Positions 1-5,136 of a DNA stretch of 5,361 bases are shown in pieces. Under the pieces are notes generated by a model that saw only the letters and a list, made by a program, of their open reading frames with translations, was not told where the DNA came from and did no database searches. The first letter of the stretch is position 1. Every line of letters starts with the position of its first letter. The DNA is from Dehalococcoidia bacterium (GTDB lineage Bacteria > Chloroflexota > Dehalococcoidia > GIF9 > UBA5629): assembly GCA_028715025.1 (NCBI GenBank), contig JAQTLG010000139.1:1-5361 (forward strand). The letters run 5' to 3'. The position numbers were made by a program, and so were the translations under genes.

Positions 1-134
1 CCGCGGTACGCCTCATGGCAGAAAATGGGTTGAACCAGTTGCCGGTAGTGATAGAAGAGCGTCTGGTGGGTATGTTGAACCGCGCCGATATAATCAGGTA
101 TGTGCAAGTTCACCACGAACTGAGTAAGAAATGA
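1..134 (+). CDS. C-terminal end of a CBS-domain protein (partial; possibly a site-2 protease)
   Basis: The reading frame enters at the window edge (first full codon at base 3) and closes at TGA 132-134, leaving 43 residues. They match the second half of a CBS domain: a short helix (AVRLMAENG), then NQLPVV, a turn, RLVGMLNRADIIRYVQ, which is the usual 'LPVvd..rlvGiisr.Dilr' pattern ending in a conserved Asp. CBS pairs bind adenine nucleotides and regulate the domain they are attached to. In bacteria a CBS pair ending in a short R-a-D-i-i-R-y-v-Q tail often closes membrane zinc metalloproteases of the site-2 protease (M50) family, so that is my preferred parent, but the catalytic part lies outside the window. 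An IMPDH-like or stand-alone CBS protein is equally compatible with what is visible. The gene converges with the usp gene across 54 bp in which I see no convincing terminator. Confidence 0.7.
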   Translation, partial: AVRLMAENGLNQLPVVIEERLVGMLNRADIIRYVQVHHELSKK

Positions 135-188
135 CCGGCGGTTCGTATATAAAGGCGGATTTAAAAAGCTCGCCGTAACCGTTCAGAC

Positions 189-650
189 TTATTTGGCGCC
201 CGGTTTGCGTATGGTGAGAACCGGGCACGAGGCCTGGCGTACGATCTGCTCGGTGGTGGACCCAGAGATAAACCTGCGCCACCCTGAGAGGCCGTGGGTG
301 GCGATAACAATCATGTCGACTGCATTCTCTCCGGCATAGCGCATGACCTCGCCGGCGGCATTACCGATGAGCACCTCTGTCACGGCGGTGATGCCCCGGC
401 TTATTTTTTGCTCCGTCAGGCTCTTGAGTGACTTTTGAGCCTGTCCTTCCAGTTCCTGCTGGTAAGAAGCCACATTAAAGCTGGCCGATTCGACGCCTAT
501 AGGCGCCTCTACGATGGGTACCAGGGGCACCACATTGACAACGTGCAGCGTGGCGCCGAAATGGACTGCGAGCTCGTCGGCTACCTTTAACGCTTCGTAA
601 GAAGGATCGCTGAAATCGGTCGGGCATAGAATATTCTTAATCGGCAACAT
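189..650 (-). CDS. Universal stress protein, UspA family (ATP-binding type)
   Basis: A 153-residue single-domain protein, the usual length for this family. It opens with the first beta strand and the conserved Asp (KNILCPTDFS, D12) that contacts adenine in ATP-binding members. Near the end it carries the nucleotide loop A-T-H-G-x9-G-S-T (residues 117-132), the counterpart of the G-2x-G-9x-G(S/T) signature with Ala in first place, followed by the last strand CPVLTIRK. Proteins of this type are cytoplasmic dimers that bind ATP or AMP and are made under starvation or stress; their molecular output is mostly unknown. The ATG at 650 is preceded by a strong ribosome-binding site (GGAGGTG, bases 661-667 on this strand), which fixes the start. 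It lies 40 bp downstream of pyrE on the same strand and is probably cotranscribed. A TATAAT at 675-680 in the gap could give extra expression, but no matching -35 box is visible. Confidence 0.93.
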   Translation of the reverse strand: MLPIKNILCPTDFSDPSYEALKVADELAVHFGATLHVVNVVPLVPIVEAPIGVESASFNVASYQQELEGQAQKSLKSLTEQKISRGITAVTEVLIGNAAGEVMRYAGENAVDMIVIATHGLSGWRRFISGSTTEQIVRQASCPVLTIRKPGAK

Positions 651-690
651 CTCTAAATTCCACCTCCGGTAATAATTATATACGATTTGC

Positions 691-1257
691 TTACGGCAGC
701 TTATTTGCCTGCACAGTGCCGTCTGGATAAAAGTGGATCAGGGGCACGAAGTCGTATCCATCGGCAATGAGCTTATCCCCGCCGCCTTCATGGCGGTCGA
801 CTATGGCCACGACCTTCACCACCCTACAATTCATGTTTTCAACGGCTTCTATGGCCTTATAAACCGATCCCCCGCGCGTGACAACATCATCCACTATAGC
901 CACCCTCATGCCCGGTTCCAGCGGTCCCTCAATCAGTTTTTTTGCACCGTGTTCTTTGGGGGACTCGCGTACCATAAAAGCTAACAGGGCATTGCCTCTT
1001 TTATGGCTTATGATGGAAACAGCTGTGGCGATGGGGATAGCGCCGAGTATGAGGCCGCCGATCGCCTGCGCACCACTACCCTCCAGTATATCGAAGATGG
1101 CTTCGCCAACGCGGCATGCTCCCTCCGGGTGAAGAGTAAGCAGTTTGCCTTCGAAATAGCGGTTGCTTTTGGCACCGGACGCAAGGGTGAACTCGCCGAA
1201 CTTGATGGCTCCGGTCTTTTTAGCCAGCTCGATGAGCGAATCTGCGGGGGTATTCAT
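691..1257 (-). CDS. pyrE: Orotate phosphoribosyltransferase
   Basis: A 188-residue type I phosphoribosyltransferase that joins orotate and PRPP to give OMP, the fifth step of de novo pyrimidine synthesis, in the cytoplasm. The N-terminal part has the orotate-site hood (FTLASGAKSNRYFEG, residues 23-37) and LTLHPEG. The mobile catalytic loop is at 97-104 (R97, K101, H103) and the PRPP-binding motif is V-A-I-V-D-D-V-V-T-R-G-G-S at 119-131 with the D123-D124 pair. Length is slightly below the roughly 200-215 residues of many PyrE proteins. Two positions are unusual: the residue after R97 is Glu where many homologues have Lys, and the loop reads T-R-G-G rather than T-T-G or T-A-G. The start at 1257 is fixed, because in-frame stops lie only a few codons upstream and the next Met is residue 96. 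There is no clear Shine-Dalgarno, and the leader predicted from the promoter is about 25 nt. It leads the pyrE-usp unit. Confidence 0.93.
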   Translation of the reverse strand: MNTPADSLIELAKKTGAIKFGEFTLASGAKSNRYFEGKLLTLHPEGACRVGEAIFDILEGSGAQAIGGLILGAIPIATAVSIISHKRGNALLAFMVRESPKEHGAKKLIEGPLEPGMRVAIVDDVVTRGGSVYKAIEAVENMNCRVVKVVAIVDRHEGGGDKLIADGYDFVPLIHFYPDGTVQANKLP

Positions 1258-1288
1258 AGCTTCAATCTATATTCAGCGACCGAGGGAA

Positions 1289-1317
1289 ATTATACGTCCC
1301 CGCATCTGTATAATCAA
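1289..1317 (-). promoter_or_regulatory. Sigma70-type promoter of pyrE-usp
   Basis: Read on the minus strand, TTGATT (1317-1312) and a perfect TATAAT (1294-1289) are separated by exactly 17 bp. The expected transcription start is near 1282, giving a leader of about 25 nt before the pyrE ATG at 1257. There is no room for an attenuator or PyrR-type leader between the start site and the gene, so pyrimidine control, if any, would act at initiation. Confidence 0.75.
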
Positions 1318-1336
1318 CTGACCCATTAAGCCGGCG

Positions 1337-1366
1337 TGTACTTTTTCTCCTTCAGTGGGGTATAAT
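1337..1366 (+). promoter_or_regulatory. Probable promoter of the zinc-ribbon/TPR gene
   Basis: A perfect TATAAT stands at 1361-1366, 26 bp before the ATG at 1393. The best -35 candidate is the poor match TGTACT (1337-1342, 18-bp spacer), so the promoter may be weak or need an activator. The implied start near 1373 leaves a leader of about 20 nt without a Shine-Dalgarno. A second plus-strand TATAAT at 1309-1314 overlaps the -35 box of the divergent pyrE promoter but has no good -35 of its own. Confidence 0.5.
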
Positions 1367-1392
1367 CGGGTAAACGGTAGTTTTAAGCAAAT

Positions 1393-2370
1393 ATGCAACA
1401 GAGTTTCCTCTGTCCGCGGTGTGGAAACGTAGCCTTTCTGGGGCAACGTTTCTGTGGATTCTGCGATCTGATCTTCGTATATTCATGTGTTCAATGCGGC
1501 TCTCCCGTTGAGCCTGGAACAATTTACTGCGGAAACTGCGGTGCGGAGATCGAATGGGGTATTACGGAAACGCCGGTTTCAACGCCGACTGCGTCTGCCG
1601 CACCGACGGGCAATGTAGAGCAACCGGTAAATATCGGCCAACCGGGCGCCGCCCCTCCCAAAGAACCGAGAAAGCAACCGACGCTGGCGGAATATCAGGA
1701 TGACCCCTCATCTTATCCCATTCCTGCGCCACCCGCCCCGAAATCAATGCCATCTCCACCGAAGTCGACACCTCCTACTCAGGTATCTGCCGAGCACAAG
1801 TCAAAGGCGGAAGCCCATCAGGAGAAAAGTTTCGAACTGCTCAAGGACGGCCATTACTCGCTGGCGATAGACGAGCTGACCAAGGCAATTCAATTCGATC
1901 CGACCACGGCAATTGTCTACCTGTTGCGGGGAGGGGCTTTCTATAAGAAGGGCGACCTCGATCTTGCACTGGCAGACCTCGAACGCGCCATAGATCTCGA
2001 TCCTAACCTGGCAGCGGCCTTCTATAACAGGGGCAGCGTATATTATTATAAGAAAGAATTCGACCGCGCCATCGAAGATTTCTCGAGTTCCATCGCTATT
2101 GACGATACGGACCCCGGCGCATTTCACAACCGTGGCTGCGCCTACATGATGAAGGGTCAATACTACCAGGCTATCGAGGACATCAGCCGGTCGATCATGC
2201 TCGACTCCCGGGACCCCAGGGTTTATTGCAGCCGGGGCAACGCATATATGCAGACAGGGCAATTGCTCAAGGCTGCGGAGGATTTCCGCAGGGCCAAAGG
2301 CATGACCTCAGACCTGGCCATCATACACAAAGCTGATCAGGCGCTCAAAGAGATGGGGCAGGGTCTGTAA
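1393..2370 (+). CDS. Double-zinc-ribbon protein with five tetratricopeptide repeats
   Basis: A 325-residue protein in three parts. Residues 7-49 hold four CxxC knuckles (C7/C10, C21/C24, C32/C35, C46/C49), the pattern of a double zinc ribbon able to bind two zinc ions. Residues 57-135 are a low-complexity linker rich in Pro, Ser, Thr and Ala. Residues 139-307 are five consecutive 34-residue TPRs (starting about 139, 172, 206, 240 and 274), with typical signatures such as AIVYLLRGGAFYKKGD and LALADLERAIDLDP. TPR arrays bind partner proteins and zinc ribbons usually serve protein or nucleic-acid contacts, so a cytoplasmic scaffold is likely; no catalytic motif, signal peptide or membrane segment is visible. 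The start is firm: an in-frame TAA sits at 1384-1386 and any later start would lose the first cysteines. There is no clear ribosome-binding site. It is divergent from pyrE and converges with rmuC across 12 bp. Its partner is unknown. Confidence 0.9.
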   Translation: MQQSFLCPRCGNVAFLGQRFCGFCDLIFVYSCVQCGSPVEPGTIYCGNCGAEIEWGITETPVSTPTASAAPTGNVEQPVNIGQPGAAPPKEPRKQPTLAEYQDDPSSYPIPAPPAPKSMPSPPKSTPPTQVSAEHKSKAEAHQEKSFELLKDGHYSLAIDELTKAIQFDPTTAIVYLLRGGAFYKKGDLDLALADLERAIDLDPNLAAAFYNRGSVYYYKKEFDRAIEDFSSSIAIDDTDPGAFHNRGCAYMMKGQYYQAIEDISRSIMLDSRDPRVYCSRGNAYMQTGQLLKAAEDFRRAKGMTSDLAIIHKADQALKEMGQGL

Positions 2371-2382
2371 AATAAACCGGGG

Positions 2383-3570
2383 CTACTCCAGCAACTGCGG
2401 CTCAGACGGTGAAGGCCCCGCTTCAATAGCGTCAAGCTCTTTAATATCGCTGTCGTGCCTAATCTGGTCTATCTTGAGCAAAGGACGTTCCAGCATGTTT
2501 TTCCGCGTAGTGGTGAGAGTTTCAAATTCCTTTTGAGCATCCTGTAACCTTTTGCCCATTTTGTCCATGCTTTCCACGAATTTCTGCCATTGCTCGGTGA
2601 ACAGCTTGATTTGCTTGATGATCTCGGCCAGCCCCTTCTCCATTTTAAAATTCTTGACGGCCTGGTTTATCAATGCCAACACGGCATACAGAGTAATCGG
2701 CGAGCATAGCACGACCTTGGATTGGAGGGCGTAATCGAGTATGGTTGGATCGTTCTCGTTGATAAACCGGTAGACCTGCTCATTGGGTATCAGCACAAGC
2801 ACGTAATCGACGGTATTTTGCTCGGGATTGATGTAATCGCGGGTGGTGACTTCCTTTATGCGCTGGCGGGCGTCTTTGAGGAAGGCGGCCTTAAATCCCT
2901 CCCGATCGGCCTCTGAATCCGTATCGATGTACTTTTTATAATTTTCCCAGGGGAACTTGACGTCCATATTGAGCACCAGCCGGTTGGGCAGGAGGAAAGT
3001 GTAATCGGGCCTGGAGCCTCCGGCCGGGTCCACTTGCTGCTTGGTGTAGTTGATACCTTCAACGAAACCGATACCGGCCAGGATGTCGTCGGCCATGCGT
3101 TCACCCCACTGTCCCCGGACCCTTGTATTGCCGAGGGCTTCCTGGAGCTTGCCGGTGGTCTCCGACAACTTAATAGTCTGCTCCGATGTAGTCTTGAGCT
3201 GGGAGAGAAGCTCGCCATAGGCCTTGGCACGGTCCTTTTCCAGGCCGCTCACGAGCGTTTCCACGCTCTTGAGGTTGTCGCGCACCTCCTTGATGGACTG
3301 GTCTATGAGGGCCTTCTTGCCCTCGAGGTTCTTCTCGCTGAGTTGCGTTTGCGCGGTCACCAGTTGTCCCGACATCTGGACCAGGTGGTCTACGGCCTTC
3401 TGAGTGGCATCGTCGGTGAATGCCGCCAGGTTTTTCTGCACTTCGCCGCTGACGGCCAGCATATCCTGCTTATAGTAGGGTTTATAAACACGCGTAATAA
3501 TTATTGTGATCGCCACTCCGATGGCAAGCCCGCCTGTAAAGACCAATCCGTAAATCAGCAGATCGTTCAT
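2383..3570 (-). CDS. rmuC: RmuC family protein, membrane-anchored DNA recombination limiting factor
   Basis: A 395-residue protein with the RmuC layout. One N-terminal membrane segment (about residues 4-26, then R27 and K30) is followed by a coiled coil (about 40-145) and the RmuC core. The core shows R-G-Q-W-G-E (152-157), R-P-D-Y (187-190) and M-D-V-K-F-P (202-207), the Asp and Lys expected of its restriction-endonuclease-like fold, then a second helical stretch (about 310-365) and an acidic tail. In E. coli RmuC lowers the rate of inversions at short inverted repeats and is predicted to be a nuclease; biochemical activity is poorly established. Length is at the short end of the family (E. 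coli about 475). The ATG at 3570 is the only sensible start, since an in-frame TAA lies two codons upstream, but no Shine-Dalgarno precedes it. It is last in the minus-strand operon, 22 bp after the second zinc-finger gene, so translation may depend on coupling or a noncanonical site. Confidence 0.92.
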   Translation of the reverse strand: MNDLLIYGLVFTGGLAIGVAITIIITRVYKPYYKQDMLAVSGEVQKNLAAFTDDATQKAVDHLVQMSGQLVTAQTQLSEKNLEGKKALIDQSIKEVRDNLKSVETLVSGLEKDRAKAYGELLSQLKTTSEQTIKLSETTGKLQEALGNTRVRGQWGERMADDILAGIGFVEGINYTKQQVDPAGGSRPDYTFLLPNRLVLNMDVKFPWENYKKYIDTDSEADREGFKAAFLKDARQRIKEVTTRDYINPEQNTVDYVLVLIPNEQVYRFINENDPTILDYALQSKVVLCSPITLYAVLALINQAVKNFKMEKGLAEIIKQIKLFTEQWQKFVESMDKMGKRLQDAQKEFETLTTTRKNMLERPLLKIDQIRHDSDIKELDAIEAGPSPSEPQLLE

Positions 3571-3592
3571 AAGTTATATTCAAAAACCATTA

Positions 3593-4174
3593 TTACATTG
3601 AGGGAAAGATACCCTGCCAGTCGAAATTGCGGTCGAAGCCCGTGGTTGCGGCGATCATTATCAGCGATATGATGAGAACGGTCACCGCTATTATAAGAGC
3701 TATTTGTAGCAGAAGTACGCCGAGGCCCCACCACATCCAGGTGCGTTGCGTCTTTTGGAAGTGCTCGATGCTATCCCAGCGCTTGTTCTTCCAGGCCCAT
3801 TCGTTGCCCCGCACACCTAAAATAATGGCCATAACCAGGCTGATGATCCAGCCGACATATGGCAGGATACCACACAGTGCGATGAAAGCGATCCAGACAT
3901 TGTTGCCGATGCCCCAGATCCACGTGAGAAAGAAAGCGCCCCAGTTCCAGCCGCTTATCTCGGGAGGCGCTTTCGAGAGGGTGCCCAGGCCTGACGTGTT
4001 GGAAGTGCCGGATGAGACGGTGCCCGGCCATGTTCCTCCTTTTAACTTGAGCTCCAGGCACTGGTTACAATAGATATGACCATCGATATCAACCTTGCAC
4101 TCAGGGCATACATATCTGCCGCAGCTGCAGCAACCGCCGACCGCTTCGCGGTCCGGATGTATAGCGCACTTCAT
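3593..4174 (-). CDS. B-box-like zinc-finger membrane protein, paralogue 2
   Basis: A 193-residue protein with an N-terminal zinc finger whose ligands are C3, H6, C15, C18, C23, C26, C36 and C39 (with an extra C16), resembling a B-box that binds two zinc ions. A Gly/Ser/Thr-rich linker (about 47-68) leads to an aromatic-rich membrane domain. That domain starts W-N-W-G-A-F (76-81), runs through two hydrophobic segments (about 80-101 and 103-121), then a polar stretch G-N-E-W-A-W...R-W-D-S-I-E-H-F (123-139), and ends in a long hydrophobic helix (about 150-176) with a short tail. Proteins of this kind are conserved but uncharacterised; I assign no reaction. The zinc finger is probably cytosolic because no signal peptide precedes it. 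The start at 4174 has a good Shine-Dalgarno (GGAGG, 4187-4183). It is the middle gene of the operon, 34 bp after its paralogue and 22 bp before rmuC. Confidence 0.85.
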   Translation of the reverse strand: MKCAIHPDREAVGGCCSCGRYVCPECKVDIDGHIYCNQCLELKLKGGTWPGTVSSGTSNTSGLGTLSKAPPEISGWNWGAFFLTWIWGIGNNVWIAFIALCGILPYVGWIISLVMAIILGVRGNEWAWKNKRWDSIEHFQKTQRTWMWWGLGVLLLQIALIIAVTVLIISLIMIAATTGFDRNFDWQGIFPSM

Positions 4175-4208
4175 ATCTATATCCTCCGGTTAATACATCA
4201 GTAGTCGA

Positions 4209-4754
4209 TTAAAAGGATTGAACGCCGGACTGCTGCACACCCCAGACAACGAGCCCCAGACCGAGAAGAAGGATGAGGGTCAAGAGGATCGTGACTGCTA
4301 TGGTTATGCCCAGACCCCACATTGTCCATGTATGCTGAACACGCTTGAAATGCTCCACACTGTCCCAGTGGCGGCTCTGCCAGGCCCATTGGTTGCCCTT
4401 GAAGGCCAGCACCCAGGGCATGACAATAAATCCAAGGTAAGGGACAAATACCAGAAAAGACCACCATACACTGTTGCCGATGCCCCAGATCCAGGTGAGC
4501 AGAAAGCCACCCCAATTCCAGTCGCCGAGCTCCTTCGGTACGACAGCCTGCCGTCCCATGCCGGATGTGTTCCCTGCGGATATAGCGGTCGATGCTTGCG
4601 AAGCCGAGTCGCCCTCTGCGGAGACCATTTTCTGGATGCACGAATTGCAGTATATCTTGCCATCGTGGATAACCTTGCATTCCGGACAGACGGCCTGGTT
4701 GCATGCGACACAGGCGCCGATCGCGTCGCGGTCGGGGTGATTATGACAGTACAT
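4209..4754 (-). CDS. B-box-like zinc-finger membrane protein, paralogue 1
   Basis: A 181-residue protein and first gene of the three-gene operon. Its zinc ligands C3, H6, C15, C18, C23, C26, C36 and C39 fall at exactly the same residue numbers as in the following gene. After a Ser/Ala-rich linker (about 45-68) comes the shared membrane domain: W-N-W-G-G-F (79-84), L-T-W-I-W-G-I-G-N-S-V-W (86-97), hydrophobic segments at about 84-117, G-N-Q-W-A-W (120-125), R-H-W-D-S-V-E-H-F-K (128-137), W-G-L-G (146-149) and a final hydrophobic helix (about 147-172). The C-terminal tail is short and differs from the paralogue. The start is set by a strong Shine-Dalgarno (GAGGAGGT, 4766-4759). The gene pair clearly arose by tandem duplication. 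Function is unknown; the zinc finger suggests docking of a protein or RNA partner at the membrane face, but that is inference. Confidence 0.85.
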   Translation of the reverse strand: MYCHNHPDRDAIGACVACNQAVCPECKVIHDGKIYCNSCIQKMVSAEGDSASQASTAISAGNTSGMGRQAVVPKELGDWNWGGFLLTWIWGIGNSVWWSFLVFVPYLGFIVMPWVLAFKGNQWAWQSRHWDSVEHFKRVQHTWTMWGLGITIAVTILLTLILLLGLGLVVWGVQQSGVQSF

Positions 4755-4821
4755 GGCTACCTCCTCGGGTCATGTGTGATCGCACCTGCCATTCAGGCAA
4801 ACAATACCATGGTTTAGATAA

Positions 4822-4850
4822 AGTATAGTTTAAGCCGTGCATAAATCCAA
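4822..4850 (-). promoter_or_regulatory. Probable promoter of the zinc-finger/rmuC operon
   Basis: On the minus strand TTGGAT (4850-4845) and TATACT (4827-4822) are 17 bp apart, predicting a start near 4815 and a leader of about 60 nt that contains the strong ribosome-binding site of the first gene. The -10 box lies inside an imperfect dyad (GGTTTA 4811-4816 / TAAGCC 4831-4836) that could be an operator. The -35 box is only a partial match. Confidence 0.55.
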
Positions 4851-4928
4851 CCTGTCGGCCGTCGGGGCGTAAACCTTATGTTTCGCAGTTACGTTATTAA
4901 TGTAGAAAGAGGAAAACAGGGGCGGAAA

Positions 4929-5015
4929 ATGAGAGTAAACTTGGAATTAGCGGCAATCCTAATAGGATACTCTGTCTTCAGTTTATTGCTGGGACTGGCC
5001 GCCTGCTCCTGGTAA
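4929..5015 (+). CDS. Small hydrophobic peptide, lipoprotein-signal-like (28 aa; 45 aa from an upstream ATG)
   Basis: ATG 4929 to TAA 5013-5015 encodes 28 residues: a short polar start (MRVNLE), an uninterrupted hydrophobic run (about residues 7-25), and the end L-A-A-C-S-W. LAAC (23-26) fits the lipobox consensus, so the peptide looks like a lipoprotein signal with almost nothing after the cysteine; it could equally be a plain single-span membrane peptide. An in-frame ATG at 4878 would add 17 mostly basic residues (R3, R11, K13, R16, K17), giving 45 aa with a positively charged N-terminus. A purine-rich stretch (4904-4928) precedes the nearer ATG, but neither start has a strong Shine-Dalgarno. 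An intrinsic terminator begins 24 bp after the stop, so this behaves as its own small transcription unit. I could not find a confident promoter; TATTAA at 4895-4900 is a weak -10 candidate. I recognise no family. It may be a real small protein or a coincidental frame inside a small RNA. Confidence 0.42.
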   Translation: MRVNLELAAILIGYSVFSLLLGLAACSW

Positions 5016-5025
5016 AAGCAAGGTT

Positions 5026-5034
5026 TCACCTCCT
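5026..5034 (+). other. Tract identical to the anti-Shine-Dalgarno tail of 16S rRNA
   Basis: TCACCTCCT lies between the small ORF stop and the terminator stem and is identical to the conserved 3' tail of bacterial 16S rRNA. On the plus transcript it would be a single-stranded pyrimidine patch able to pair with Shine-Dalgarno sequences. TCCTCTT (5031-5037) is also complementary to AAGAGGA at 4907-4913, just upstream of the small ORF. Whether this matters is inference; a 9-nt match can be chance. Confidence 0.3.
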
Positions 5035-5039
5035 CTTCA

Positions 5040-5075
5040 CTCCCGTCCCCACCCTCACGGGGGCGGGAGTTTTTT
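5040..5075 (+). terminator. Rho-independent terminator after the small ORF
   Basis: An 11-bp GC-rich stem (left arm 5040-5050, right arm 5059-5069; one T-G wobble, no bulge) encloses an 8-base loop (ACCCTCAC) and is followed by six T residues (5070-5075). There is no T-tract on the other side, so it works only for plus-strand transcription. It shows that something is transcribed rightward from the 4830-4930 region and insulates the phosphoesterase promoter. Confidence 0.88.
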
Positions 5076-5092
5076 ATCCGGCCGGCCCGACT

Positions 5093-5122
5093 TTGACTCT
5101 ATATTAACGTTCGAATTATACT
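5093..5122 (+). promoter_or_regulatory. Strong promoter of the phosphoesterase gene
   Basis: TTGACT (5093-5098) and TATACT (5117-5122) with an 18-bp spacer each differ from consensus at one position. The start should fall near 5128-5130, only about 7-9 nt before the ATG at 5137, so the mRNA is nearly leaderless. The spacer contains AACGTT and TTCGAA, each self-complementary. Confidence 0.75.
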
Positions 5123-5136
5123 AACACAGGATTTAT

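Noticed and set aside
135..188. Possible bidirectional terminator between the CBS and usp genes
   Set aside because: Only short interrupted complementary segments (CGGTT/AACCG, GGCG/CGCC) are visible, with no T-tract on either strand.
1801..2262. 153-codon minus-strand ORF
   Set aside because: It is antisense to the TPR repeats, whose 34-residue periodicity proves the plus-strand frame.
3034..3672. 212-codon plus-strand ORF
   Set aside because: It lies opposite rmuC and the end of the zinc-finger gene, and its product has no recognisable motif; rmuC in the other strand is unmistakable.
4774..4785. Palindrome GTGTGATCGCAC, reminiscent of half a CRP/FNR site
   Set aside because: It is a 12-bp near-palindrome with one mismatch, lacking the 6-bp spacer of CRP/FNR sites and lying in the transcribed leader; a chance match is likely.
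4218..4817. 199-codon plus-strand ORF with many Cys and His
   Set aside because: It is the antisense shadow of the first zinc-finger gene and its Cys/His content does not form regular CxxC pairs.
4980..5040. Strong minus-strand Shine-Dalgarno (GAGGAGGTG) followed by a TTG
   Set aside because: The frame behind the TTG stops after about 12 codons with no family features; the signal is better explained as the reverse complement of the pyrimidine tract.
5104..5116. LexA-like GAAC/GTTC element in the phosphoesterase promoter spacer
   Set aside because: Only the half-site GTTCG is present; there is no second half-site at the spacing of known SOS boxes.
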